A DNA stretch of 42,377 bases from Candidatus Palauibacter poriticola (lineage in GTDB: Bacteria; Gemmatimonadota; Gemmatimonadetes; Palauibacterales; Palauibacteraceae): contig JAAXHJ010000080.1 in assembly GCA_012270965.1 (NCBI GenBank), positions 1-42,377 on the forward strand, read 5' to 3'. This document shows, in pieces, positions 24,832-33,111 of the stretch. A model generated the notes under the pieces. That model ran no database searches. It worked only from the letters and a program-made list of their open reading frames with translations, and was not told the origin of the DNA. Each line of letters begins with the position of its first letter. The stretch's first letter is position 1. Made by a program: the position numbers and the translations under genes.

Positions 24832-25472
24832 ACCCGCCTCCGGTCCTCGTCGCCACGCGCAGCGCCCACAAACTCCGCGAAATCCGCGGCCTCCTCGCCG
24901 ACCTTCCCGTGCGGCTGCTCGGCCCGGCGGATCTCGGCCTGCCGGAGAAGGAGGAGGAGGGCGACCTTGAACCCTTCGACACCTTCGCGCGCAACGCACT
25001 GTCCAAGGCGAAGTACTTTCACCGCCGCTCCGGCCTCCCCGTGCTCGCGGACGATTCCGGCCTCTGCGTGGACGCCCTCGGGGGTGGCCCGGGCGTGCGG
25101 ACCCGGCGCTTCGCCCCGCCGGACCGGGTGGCGCGCTGGGGCCGGGACGAAGCGAACAACCGCTGGCTGCTCGAGCGGCTGGCCGGCGTGGGCGACGGTG
25201 CCCGGGGGGCGCACTACCGCTGCGCGGTCGCGCTCACCGACGATCTGCGCCACGAAGTCGTGGAGGGCATCGTGCGCGGCCGCATCGCGCGCCGGCCTCG
25301 GGGAAAAGGCGGGTTCGGCTACGATCCGCTCTTCGTTCCGGACGGCCACGACCGCACCTACGCGGAGCTTCCGCAGGCCGTGAAGGCCGCGACGAGCCAC
25401 CGATCCGCCGCGGTTCTGCGGGCGAGGGACTGGATCGAAACCCACGTCGTCCGCACCCGGACCGACGGGTGA
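24819..25472 (+). CDS. rdgB: XTP/dITP diphosphatase (RdgB/HAM1)
   Basis: 217 aa. Hydrolyses non-canonical purine nucleoside triphosphates to keep inosine and xanthosine out of DNA. Family motifs: LVATRSAHKLREI near the N-terminus (usual ATxNxxK region, with Ser-Ala-His instead of Gly-Asn), FARNALSKA, VLADDSGLCVDALGG (metal-binding acidic loop), GKGGFGYDPLF and the closing SHRSAA. The start is a TTG overlapping the previous gene by 13 bases; no ATG or GTG fits the normal N-terminus. Confidence 0.92.
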   Translation: MGGLNPPPVLVATRSAHKLREIRGLLADLPVRLLGPADLGLPEKEEEGDLEPFDTFARNALSKAKYFHRRSGLPVLADDSGLCVDALGGGPGVRTRRFAPPDRVARWGRDEANNRWLLERLAGVGDGARGAHYRCAVALTDDLRHEVVEGIVRGRIARRPRGKGGFGYDPLFVPDGHDRTYAELPQAVKAATSHRSAAVLRARDWIETHVVRTRTDG

Positions 25473-25637
25473 TCGCCGGAGAGGGATCTCGGCTGGACCT
25501 CGCCGCGCCATCGATGCATAGCTTCGGGGGCCGGACGCGATTTCCGCCCGCTTGCCAGCTCATCTCAGATCGACATATAGTCCCATATTGAGACCATAAA
25601 TACCTAAAGGCCAGCATGGACAGCAAGGAGGTATACG
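25473..25637 (+). promoter_or_regulatory. AT-rich leader with perfect Shine-Dalgarno before the GIY-YIG gene
   Basis: The last 75 bases are distinctly AT-richer than the surroundings (CATATAG, CATATTG, CATAAATACC around 25574-25603) and probably hold the promoter, though no consensus pair with normal spacing can be fixed. AAGGAGGT at 25625-25632, five bases before the ATG, is fully complementary to the 16S 3' end; most neighbours have weak sites or overlaps. Confidence 0.5.
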
Positions 25638-26468
25638 ATGGACCTTATGGGTGATTTGGTCATGGAACGATTTGGGGCAGCCGCCCTCCGCGAGCTTTGC
25701 CGGGAACCGGGCATCTTCGAGCCGGGGAAGCTGTATCGGCGCGTCGAGATCTCCCAGAGGCTTCGGGACGCGTTCGTCGCGTGTGGCGGGAGCGACGATA
25801 CGACGAAGCATGACGTGGCTATCGTACTGAAGAAGTGGCTGACGCGACCGGAAAGTCCGTTTCGGAGGGAAGCCCGGGGGCGATACCGGTTTCTCGGCCC
25901 CGAGGGCGAGGCCGAGCGACTCCGTGCGGCGCACGATCAAGGCAACTCCGGGGGCCGGGTATCGCACGGCGACCCGGCACCCGAGCGTGAGATCGGGGAG
26001 GGACGGCACGAAGTCTACGCGTGGTGCCTGCCGCAGTATCAAGTGACTGCGGGCCGGCGCTGGCCAATAAAGATTGGCAGGGCCGGTCCCGAGGGGTTCG
26101 CGCGAAGGTGGCGAGACTTTCGGGAGAACCTGCCGGAACGACCGCGCTATGTGCTCCGCCTCGCTTGCGCGGATGAAAGGGAGGCGCGGGACAGGGAGGC
26201 CCTCCTCCACGCATGGTTCAGAACGCGAGGCCGAAAGTTGAAGGATCTGCCGGGCCAAGAGTGGTTCCTGACCAATCCGGCTGAGATCGACGAGGCGATA
26301 CGGAACATTATCGGACCCGCCGATCTGGTGGGTGACCGATCCGCCGTCCGCATCGAGGACTTGATGGCGGAGGCGTTCAAGGATGTCAAGGAAGACGAAT
26401 GGACGCAGCTTCCCGGAGACCTCACCGACCGCCTCGACGATCACTTGTACGGGGACGTTGGCACGTGA
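25638..26468 (+). CDS. GIY-YIG superfamily (T5orf172-like) protein with N-terminal helical domain
   Basis: 276 aa. The N-terminal part (1-90) looks like a winged-helix/HTH unit (LYRRVEISQRL, then DVAIVLKKWL). The C-terminal part (125-222) matches the T5orf172/GIY-YIG nuclease fold: VYAW (126-129) for the first motif, IKIGRA (144-149) for the second, then RRWRDF, LLHAWFR with H191, and GQEWF with E208 as candidate metal ligand. It may bind or nick DNA. The stop overlaps the PIN gene by GTGA. The AT-rich leader and isolated position suggest horizontal transfer. As a unit with a PIN toxin it could be an antitoxin/regulator, or a nuclease in a two-gene defence system. Confidence 0.72.
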   Translation: MDLMGDLVMERFGAAALRELCREPGIFEPGKLYRRVEISQRLRDAFVACGGSDDTTKHDVAIVLKKWLTRPESPFRREARGRYRFLGPEGEAERLRAAHDQGNSGGRVSHGDPAPEREIGEGRHEVYAWCLPQYQVTAGRRWPIKIGRAGPEGFARRWRDFRENLPERPRYVLRLACADEREARDREALLHAWFRTRGRKLKDLPGQEWFLTNPAEIDEAIRNIIGPADLVGDRSAVRIEDLMAEAFKDVKEDEWTQLPGDLTDRLDDHLYGDVGT

Positions 26469-26905
26469 GGGCCGTGTTTGCCGACACGGCTTATTGGATC
26501 GCGTCGGTTCGTCCGCGCGACCAGTGGCGGGAGGCGGCCGTGGAGGCGCGGAGGCGACTGGGAGACGTCGAGATCGTGACCACCGACGAGGTCCTCACCG
26601 AATTCCTCGCGGCGCTCTCCAAAGGGGGGGTGCGGATTCGCCGGGCGGCGGCGCGCACCGTGCGGACGATGCTGTCCACGTCGGCGGTGCGCGTCATCCC
26701 GCAATCGCGGGCATCGTTCGAGCGCGCCATGGACCGTTACGAGGCACGCAACGACAAAGCGTACAGTCTCCAGGACTGCGTCTCCATGAACGTGATGGAG
26801 GCGGAGTCGATCAGGGAGATCCTGACCAATGACCGGCACTTCGAACAAGAAGGCTTCACGGTCCTCATGAGGAGGGATGGTGCCGGGGCGGAGCGCCGTC
26901 TTTAG
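26465..26905 (+). CDS. PIN-domain ribonuclease, VapC-like
   Basis: 146 aa from a GTG overlapping the previous stop. The four PIN acidic residues are in place: D7 (VFADTAYW), E46 (TDEVLTEFL), D104 (SLQDCVSM) and D123 (LTNDRHF). PIN proteins of this size are usually Mg-dependent RNases acting as type II toxins, cutting tRNA or rRNA. No VapB-like antitoxin is adjacent; the partner is the T5orf172-like protein. All active-site residues are intact, so it should be functional. Confidence 0.88.
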   Translation: MRAVFADTAYWIASVRPRDQWREAAVEARRRLGDVEIVTTDEVLTEFLAALSKGGVRIRRAAARTVRTMLSTSAVRVIPQSRASFERAMDRYEARNDKAYSLQDCVSMNVMEAESIREILTNDRHFEQEGFTVLMRRDGAGAERRL

Positions 26906-27421
26906 GCTCGAGGAGTCCACGCTGCCGGTTCCCGACTCTCGGAGCCTGATGCTTCCGGTGCCGCGGGCGCTGGCCGGTGGCAAGGTCACCGCCGTCCGTG
27001 AGGTGCGTGAACGCCATCTCAAGCACGCCCACCTGCGGGGAGTGCTGCAGCGCATCGAGCACCGGGACGCGAGCCCTTCGGCATGGCGGGGGACGGCTTT
27101 GCGCGTCTCAAGGAACTGCGCCACGACGAGTCGAGCAGGGCGTAGTTCGTCGGCGCGATGCCCGGACGGTTCCTCGCGATCCGCTCTGTTCTCGAGCCGG
27201 AGGATCCAACCGCAAGCCGCATCCGCCAATCAATATGCGCATCCGTCTGGGACGAGCGACTACGGGCGGGAGGATCGAAGGACTACCCGGCAGCCATGAC
27301 CACCACCGGTCTTGTGCCGCTGGCTCGGGAAGGTCCGCCAAGAGCACCGCGAGGCTGGCATTGGGTTCGCTTGGCAGACAGAATGGGCGACCATGAGACA
27401 CCCCAGGTCGCGCAGCTTCAA
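26906..27421. other. Non-coding or decayed region between the PIN gene and tRNA-Pro
   Basis: 516 bp in which no frame on either strand gives a protein I can recognise, and the open stretches have shadow-like composition. The only natural-looking fragment is a 20-codon tail at 27083-27145 on the plus strand (MAGDGFARLKELRHDESSRA, then TAG). It has no credible upstream coding sequence and may be the end of a decayed gene. Confidence 0.45.
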
Positions 27422-27495
27422 TCGGGGCGGCCGGATTTGAACCGGCGACCCCCTGCTCCCAAAGCAGGTGCGCTACCGGACTGCGCCACGCCCCG
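27422..27495 (-). tRNA. tRNA-Pro (anticodon TGG)
   Basis: Cloverleaf read on the minus strand: 7-bp acceptor stem (CGGGGCG with CGCCCCG, discriminator A), D-arm with GGTAGCGC, anticodon stem CCTGC/GCAGG enclosing TTTGGGA (anticodon TGG), T-arm GGTTCAAATCC. CCA is not encoded. It lies 57 bp from the divergent signalling operon, so both promoters must share that gap. It also borders the GIY-YIG/PIN island, as tRNA genes often do at insertion sites. Confidence 0.95.
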
Positions 27496-27552
27496 AAGTC
27501 CCGCAACATGGACCGTCCGGCGAGCCGAAGCCACCCCGGCTCGGGAGGGGAG

Positions 27553-30500
27553 GTGAACTTCCGCAGGGTCTTCGCGCCTAGGGCCGGGGCGGGGAAGCTG
27601 TTCGCCATGATGGGGCTGGCGGCGCTCGTCCTCTTCGTCATCGGCATCCTGCGTCCGCTGCGCAGCGCCTTCGCCCTCTCGGGCCTCGCCGCCGGCGACT
27701 TCTACCAGGTGTACTTCCTCAGCGCGGCGGTCGTCGTCGTCGCTCCGTTCTACAACTTCCTCTCGGACCGCATCTCGTGGCGTCGCCTCATCCCCCTGAC
27801 GGCGGCCTTCTTCGCCCTCAGCATGGTCGGCTTCCGCCTCCTCTACCAACCGGGGGAGGCGTGGTTCGGGCTTGTCTTCTACGGGTGGTACGACGTGTTG
27901 GCGGCCTCGCTCGTCACGCACTTCTACATCGCGACGCAGGTCTTCTACAACGCCCGCGATGCGAAGCGCGCCTATCCGGTCGTCATCGCCTCGGGTTCGG
28001 CCGGGGCCACGCTCGGAGCGCTCCTCACGACCGTCTTCACCTCGGGCGGGGGACCGTCGGAGAACCTGCTCTTCGTGGCCGGTGCCGCGCTTCTCCTGCT
28101 CGCAGGCGGCCTCGCACTCGTGTGGTCGCGCGAGCCGCCGGAGCCGCCGCCGGAGTACGCGCACGCGGAAGATCCCGACCTCGAGCGCAGCGACCTGCGG
28201 CGCATGGCCGCGCATCCGCAGGTGCGGCTCATCGCGGCCACCGTCCTGCTCACGATCGTCGTCAAGCAATTCATCGACTACCAGTACAACACGCTCACGC
28301 GCGAGGTCTTCACCGACTTGGGCGCGATCGCCGGCTTCCTGGCCTTCGTCGACGTCCTCACGCAATGGCTCCCGATCGTCGTCCTCCTGGCGCTGCGTCC
28401 GGTCCTGCGCCGCTGGGGCGCCGCAGTCGCCGTCATCATCTTCCCCGTGGCCGTGATCCTCGCGACCGGGGCCCTCGCCGCCGCCGTGTGGTTGTCGACC
28501 GCCGCCCTCGCCGTCGCCGTCGGGGCCCGGACGACGGAGAAGACCTTCCGCTATTCCGCCGAGCGCACGGGCCGCGAGATCCTCTATGTCCCCGTCCCGG
28601 AGGACATCAAACTCAAGGCGAAGTCGTACATCGATGTGGCGGTGGAGAAGGGGCTGGGGAAGGCGCTCTCCGGCGTGCTCATCGCGATCCCCTCGCTCGC
28701 TCTCGCCGGCGTTTCGATCACGGGCCGGCTCATCATCCTCGGGATCGCCGGCGTGGCGCTGGCGGGCGTCCTGCTGGTCGCCTTCCTCAGGGTGCGGAAG
28801 TCGTACGTCACGAGCCTCGCCCAATCCTTCGAGGGGCGCTTCGCGAGCCTGCGCGGAACGTTCGTGTCGATGGCGGACGCGGGGGCGCTGGGGTTCGCGC
28901 GGGACGCGCTGGGGGACGAGCGGCCGCTAAAGATCGCGTTCGCCTTCGACCTGCTGCGCGGCGCCACGCCGGAGGACATCGAGGCGCTCTCCCCGGAGCT
29001 ATACCGCCTCCTCGAGCACGAAAACCCCGGCCTGCGGGCGAAGGCGCTGCGATCGCTGTCCCGCGCGCCCGGCCTCTCGAACGAGGCGGCGGTGCGGGCC
29101 CGGCTCGAAGATCCGGATGCCGCCGTGCGCCGGGCCGCCGCCCGGCTCCTCGCCCTAAAGGCGGTGCCGCGCGCCCGCGATGTCCTCATCCCCCTCCTCG
29201 ACTCGGAGTCGGCGAACGCCCGCTCCGCCGCGCTCGACTGCCTCCTCGGCGACTTCGGCACCGCGCGGGCCGAACGCATCGCGACCCCGCGCTTCGAACA
29301 CCTGCTGCGGGAACATGAGAGGGGGGCGCTCGAAGGATCCCGCGCCCGCGAGTTGGCGTTGGCGGCGGGGCTCGTGCCGGGCCACCCCGCGGTGGAGGGT
29401 ATCCTCCTCGAACTCATCGCCCATCCCCGCGACGACGTGGCGGCGGCCGCCGTGCGGAGCGCGTCCCGGCTGCCGCAGCCGGCTCTCGCGCAGGCGGCCA
29501 TCTCGTCACTGGCGGTCCCGAGGACCCGCAGCGCCGCCCGCGACGGTTTGGCGGGGCGGGGCGAGGAGATCGTCACGCCGCTGCTTGCGGCGCTTGCGGA
29601 CCCCGGCGCCGACCCCTGGGTACGCCGGGGCGTGGCGAGCGTGCTCGGAGAGATCGCGACGCCCGCAGCGGTCGACGCCCTCGTCACGTCCTATCTGCTG
29701 CCCGAAACCGAACAGGCGCTCGACGACCAGGCCCTCGTGTCGCTCCACCGGCTGCGCACGCAGCACGATGATCTCGCCTTTCCGGCGGGGAGGGTGCTCG
29801 AAGCCGTGGAGCGGGAGGTCCAGGCGTCGCTGCGTTACGCCCGCGCCGCCACCGCGCTCGAGGGCGTACCGGCGTCGATGCCTCGAACGCTGCTCCTCCG
29901 AGCGCTCGACGAGGCGAGGCGGGATCGGCGGACGAGTGTGTTTCGGTGGCTTGGGCTCGTATACCCTGAACAGCCGATGCGGCGCAGCTACCTGGCCCTC
30001 CTGAGCGGACGGCCGCGCCGCCGCGCGAACGCCCTGGAATGGATCGAGACCACCGTCGGACACCGCACCTTCTCCGACCTCGGGCCGATGCTCGCGGAGG
30101 AGGAGCCGCCCGGGCCCTCGCGCGCGGCGGGCGAGCTTCTGCGGGAGCTGTGGGACGATGAGGATGCTTGGATCGCGCGCTGTGCGCTCTGGACTTCCTT
30201 CGAAACCGACCGCGACGCGACGCGAGAGGCCCTCGATGGCTTCGCGCACGCGGAACCGGCGCTCGCGCTGGCGGCCCGCCGGCTGGCGCGACGGGCGGAG
30301 ACCTACGCCGAACAGGCGGGGGACGAACGAGACGAGGAAGAGATGGAATTGATCGAAAAGGTGTTTCGACTGCAGAGCGTGGATCTCCTCTCGGGCGTGA
30401 AGAGCCGGCAACTCGCGCTCCTCGCCTCCATCGCGAGGGAGGTCGAGGTGCGGCCGGACGCCATCTTCATCCGCAGGGGGGAGCCGACGGACGCCCTCTA

Positions 30501-30756
30501 CCTCGTGATCCACGGCGAAGTGTCACTCGAGGGGGCGGGAGAGGGATCGATTTCCATCGCCGATGGAGAGGCGTTCGGGACGTGGGCGTTGATCGACGAA
30601 CACCCGAGTCTCGTCGAAGCGCGCGCCGTCGAGCCCACTCGCGTGCTGCGCATTACCCGGGAGGATTTCCGCGACCTTCTCATCGACCACCCCGAACTCG
30701 GCCTCGACCTGCTTCGCGGCCTCGCGAGTCGCGTTCGCGGCTTGGCGATGACATGA
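27553..30756 (+). CDS. Nucleotide-transporter-like membrane protein fused to HEAT repeats and a cNMP-binding domain
   Basis: 1067 aa in three parts. Residues 1 to about 430 form a 12-helix-like transporter of the MFS/ATP:ADP antiporter (Npt1/TlcA-like) type, with RPLRSAFALSG near the first helix. Residues about 450-830 are helical HEAT-type repeats (for example ALRSLSRAPG, DPDAAVRRAAARLLALKA, VRRGVASVLGEIATPAAV). Residues about 920-1067 form a cyclic-nucleotide-binding-like barrel (FIRRGEPTDALYLVIHGEVS, DGEAFGTWALIDEHP). The canonical PBC arginine is not evident, so the ligand is unknown. GTG 27553 follows GGGAGGGGAG; ATG 27508 lacks a site. A membrane sensor or regulated transporter heading the operon that continues with a response regulator. 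Confidence 0.82.
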   Translation: MNFRRVFAPRAGAGKLFAMMGLAALVLFVIGILRPLRSAFALSGLAAGDFYQVYFLSAAVVVVAPFYNFLSDRISWRRLIPLTAAFFALSMVGFRLLYQPGEAWFGLVFYGWYDVLAASLVTHFYIATQVFYNARDAKRAYPVVIASGSAGATLGALLTTVFTSGGGPSENLLFVAGAALLLLAGGLALVWSREPPEPPPEYAHAEDPDLERSDLRRMAAHPQVRLIAATVLLTIVVKQFIDYQYNTLTREVFTDLGAIAGFLAFVDVLTQWLPIVVLLALRPVLRRWGAAVAVIIFPVAVILATGALAAAVWLSTAALAVAVGARTTEKTFRYSAERTGREILYVPVPEDIKLKAKSYIDVAVEKGLGKALSGVLIAIPSLALAGVSITGRLIILGIAGVALAGVLLVAFLRVRKSYVTSLAQSFEGRFASLRGTFVSMADAGALGFARDALGDERPLKIAFAFDLLRGATPEDIEALSPELYRLLEHENPGLRAKALRSLSRAPGLSNEAAVRARLEDPDAAVRRAAARLLALKAVPRARDVLIPLLDSESANARSAALDCLLGDFGTARAERIATPRFEHLLREHERGALEGSRARELALAAGLVPGHPAVEGILLELIAHPRDDVAAAAVRSASRLPQPALAQAAISSLAVPRTRSAARDGLAGRGEEIVTPLLAALADPGADPWVRRGVASVLGEIATPAAVDALVTSYLLPETEQALDDQALVSLHRLRTQHDDLAFPAGRVLEAVEREVQASLRYARAATALEGVPASMPRTLLLRALDEARRDRRTSVFRWLGLVYPEQPMRRSYLALLSGRPRRRANALEWIETTVGHRTFSDLGPMLAEEEPPGPSRAAGELLRELWDDEDAWIARCALWTSFETDRDATREALDGFAHAEPALALAARRLARRAETYAEQAGDERDEEEMELIEKVFRLQSVDLLSGVKSRQLALLASIAREVEVRPDAIFIRRGEPTDALYLVIHGEVSLEGAGEGSISIADGEAFGTWALIDEHPSLVEARAVEPTRVLRITREDFRDLLIDHPELGLDLLRGLASRVRGLAMT

Positions 30757-30762
30757 TCCAAC

Positions 30763-31248
30763 ATGAGTGAGATCAGACCGGACGCCGGTACCGTGATGGT
30801 CGTCGACGACGAGGACATGGTCGTCGACGCCATCCAAGGGTTCCTCGAGCTGGAAACGGACCACGTGGTGCGTCCCTTCACGTCGGCGCGCGCCGCCCTC
30901 GCCCACCTGGAGCAGGAACCCGTGCACGCGATCGTGGCCGACCTCATGATGCCCGAACTCGACGGCGTGCAGTTCCTTACGCGAGCCCGCCGGAGGCGGC
31001 CGGAGGCGGCCCGGATCCTGCTCACGGGCTACGCAGACAAGGAAAACGCCATCTTGGCGATCAACGAGGCCGGGCTCTACCAATACCTTGAGAAGCCGTG
31101 GGACAACGACGCGCTCGCCTTCGCCATCCGCAACGGAGTCGAGCGAAGCCTCCTCTTCCGCGCGCTGACCGAGCGCATGGCCGAACTCGAGGCGGCCAAC
31201 GACGAACTCGCCGGCCTCCGGCAGCGCTGGATCCAAGCCTTCCTTTGA
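30763..31248 (+). CDS. Single-domain response regulator
   Basis: 161 aa. REC domain with acidic pocket D15/D16 (VMVVDDED), phospho-acceptor D60 (IVADLMMPELDG), T88 and K111 (YLEKPWDND). The sequence around LTGYADKENAILAINEAGLYQYLEKPW is typical of receivers paired with RpfG/HD-GYP-like or hybrid systems. After the REC domain there is only a helical, Glu/Leu-rich tail (about 128-157), which could be a coiled coil; no DNA-binding domain. It probably signals by protein contact. Six bases after the cNMP fusion, and overlapping the kinase start by TTGA. Confidence 0.93.
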   Translation: MSEIRPDAGTVMVVDDEDMVVDAIQGFLELETDHVVRPFTSARAALAHLEQEPVHAIVADLMMPELDGVQFLTRARRRRPEAARILLTGYADKENAILAINEAGLYQYLEKPWDNDALAFAIRNGVERSLLFRALTERMAELEAANDELAGLRQRWIQAFL

Positions 31249-32042
31249 GCGGCCAAGGGATCGGGGCGACGGCCCGGGAGATCACTCAGGCCCGGCTCGC
31301 GACGCTCGGCACGCTGGTCGCGGGGATCGCGCACGAACTCAACACTCCGCTGGGGGCGCTGAACAGCAATCACCACGTCATCGAGCGCGCACTTCTCAAG
31401 CTCGGAGCCATTCTCGAGGATGAGGTCGTCACGCCGGACGAACTCGATGAGGTCCGCCGCGTCGTGCGGGCCACTGAGTCGGTGCTGCGCACCAACGGCA
31501 TCGCGGTGGAACGGATGACGAACCTCGTACAGAATCTGCGGAACTTCGGCCGGCCCACGACCTCCGAGGCTCGCCCCGTGGACCTTCATGAAGGGATCGA
31601 GGGCACGCTGGCCCTTCTGGGGCACGAGCTGAGGGAGATCGAGGTCGTCCGGGACTTCGGGGAGCTGCCGCGCGTGGTGTGTCATCCGAACCGGATCAAC
31701 CAGGTGTTCATGAACCTCGTGCACAACGCGGCCCAGGCCATGAACGCTGGCGGCGTGCTAACGATCCGGACGCGCGCGGAAGGGGACCACGCGCGCGTCC
31801 GCGTCGCCGACACGGGCCGGGGCATCCCTTCCGACGTCATCGGCGAGATCTTCGAGCCCGGCTTCACGACCAAGGGCGAGCGGATCGGGATGGGGCTGGG
31901 CCTCGCGATCACGCTCCAGATCGTGCACCAGCACGGAGGAGACATCTCGGTCGAGAGCGAACCGGGACGCGGGACGACGTTCGACGTCTACCTGCCGCTT
32001 CGGCAGCCCACGGGTTCCGCGCGGAAGGAGGCTTCGGCATGA
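31245..32042 (+). CDS. Soluble sensor histidine kinase
   Basis: 265 aa from a TTG overlapping the regulator stop. HisKA box LVAGIAHELNTPLGAL with H30, N-box NLVHNAAQAM with N161, G1 box DTGRGIP (189-195), F-box EIFEPGFTTK and G2 box GMGLGLA (215-221). No membrane helix and no separate sensor domain: only about 10 residues precede the dimerisation helix, so its input must come from a partner, most simply the coupled regulator or the upstream cNMP/HEAT membrane protein. All catalytic motifs are intact. Confidence 0.93.
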   Translation: MSGQGIGATAREITQARLATLGTLVAGIAHELNTPLGALNSNHHVIERALLKLGAILEDEVVTPDELDEVRRVVRATESVLRTNGIAVERMTNLVQNLRNFGRPTTSEARPVDLHEGIEGTLALLGHELREIEVVRDFGELPRVVCHPNRINQVFMNLVHNAAQAMNAGGVLTIRTRAEGDHARVRVADTGRGIPSDVIGEIFEPGFTTKGERIGMGLGLAITLQIVHQHGGDISVESEPGRGTTFDVYLPLRQPTGSARKEASA

Positions 32043-33097
32043 TCCGATGCGGCGGGCCGTTTCGCCCCCCGGCAGCCCGTCGCGAAGCCGCGCCGCGTTC
32101 GAGCGGCGCTGCATCCCGCCACGGACTGCTAATCTTCCTCGCGGCGGTGGCCGCCGTTGCGGCGCCGGCCCCGGCGGCGGCCCAAGACGCCAACTTCCTC
32201 CTCCCCATCGCCGAGATCGAACGGATCCTCCGCGAGGGCGAGATCCAAGTCCTCGACGTACACCCGTCGCGCGGTCTTCCCGGCGAGCGCACCTATCGCG
32301 TGACGCTGCGATCCGGCGACCACGTGCTCCAAGTCAAGTACGCCCCCGCCGGCGAGGGGGCGGATGAGTTCAACAACCGGCCCCGTTACGAGTTGGCGGC
32401 CTACGGCGTCCAAGCGCTCTTCCTCGACGAGCGGGAATGGGTCGTCCCTCCCACCGCGATCCGAGCCTTCCCCCTCGATGTCGTCCGGGCCACGGTCGCC
32501 CGGACGGGAGACGCGGCCAGTCCGCCGGAACCGACGTTCGACGAGTGGCCGATGACCCTCGTCGCGCTCCAGTACTGGATGTTCAACGTCGACCTTCCCG
32601 AGGAGTTGCCCGACGACGACCGAATCGAGGAGGACGAAGTCTACGAGCGTCTCCTCGGGAACTTCAACCTCCTCACCTACATCATCCGCCACAGCGACTC
32701 GAACCGGGGGAACTTCGTGCAGTCGATGGATGAGACGTGGCCGCGCGTGTTCAGCGTCGACAACGGCGTGGCGTTCGCGAGCGAGGAGAGCGACCGCGGC
32801 ACGCGCTGGCGCGATCTGCGCCTCGGCCGCTATCCGGCCTCCGCCATCGACCGGCTTCGCGGCATCTCGCTCGAGGGGCTGCGGACGCGACTCGGGGTCC
32901 TCGTCCAGCTCGAGCTGCGGAACGGGAACTTCGTGGAGGTGGAGCCGACGGAGAATCTCGACCCCGGGCGCGGCGTTCGGCGCGATGCGGAGCGGATCCA
33001 GCTTGGCCTCACGGAGTCGGAGATCCGGGCCATGCACCGACGCATCGTCCGCCTGCTGGAGCGGATCGATGACGGCCGCTACGGGCTGATTCCCTGA
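32039..33097 (+). CDS. Exported FAM20/HipA-like putative kinase
   Basis: 352 aa, start overlapping the histidine kinase stop (ATGA). A signal peptide (hydrophobic core LLIFLAAVAAVAA, ending near residue 49) puts it in the periplasm or outside. The mature part has atypical-kinase landmarks of the FAM20/HipA/PI3K-related group: candidate ATP-binding Lys K100 (HVLQVKYAP), E118 in RYELAAYG, VPPTAIRAF (a frequent motif after the hinge), a catalytic-loop-like RHSDSNRGNF (H218, D220, N225) and VDNGVAF with D241 in the DFG position. FAM20C-type kinases have the closely similar LDNG motif. Substrate and activity are unknown; a degenerate pseudo-kinase cannot be excluded. Confidence 0.65.
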   Translation: MIRCGGPFRPPAARREAAPRSSGAASRHGLLIFLAAVAAVAAPAPAAAQDANFLLPIAEIERILREGEIQVLDVHPSRGLPGERTYRVTLRSGDHVLQVKYAPAGEGADEFNNRPRYELAAYGVQALFLDEREWVVPPTAIRAFPLDVVRATVARTGDAASPPEPTFDEWPMTLVALQYWMFNVDLPEELPDDDRIEEDEVYERLLGNFNLLTYIIRHSDSNRGNFVQSMDETWPRVFSVDNGVAFASEESDRGTRWRDLRLGRYPASAIDRLRGISLEGLRTRLGVLVQLELRNGNFVEVEPTENLDPGRGVRRDAERIQLGLTESEIRAMHRRIVRLLERIDDGRYGLIP

Positions 33098-33111
33098 GTC
33101 GGCGGCGGCGG

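Noticed and set aside
26865-27299. Short open frames on both strands after the PIN gene, as antitoxin or toxin genes
   Set aside because: No ribosome-binding sites, no recognisable domain and shadow-like composition.
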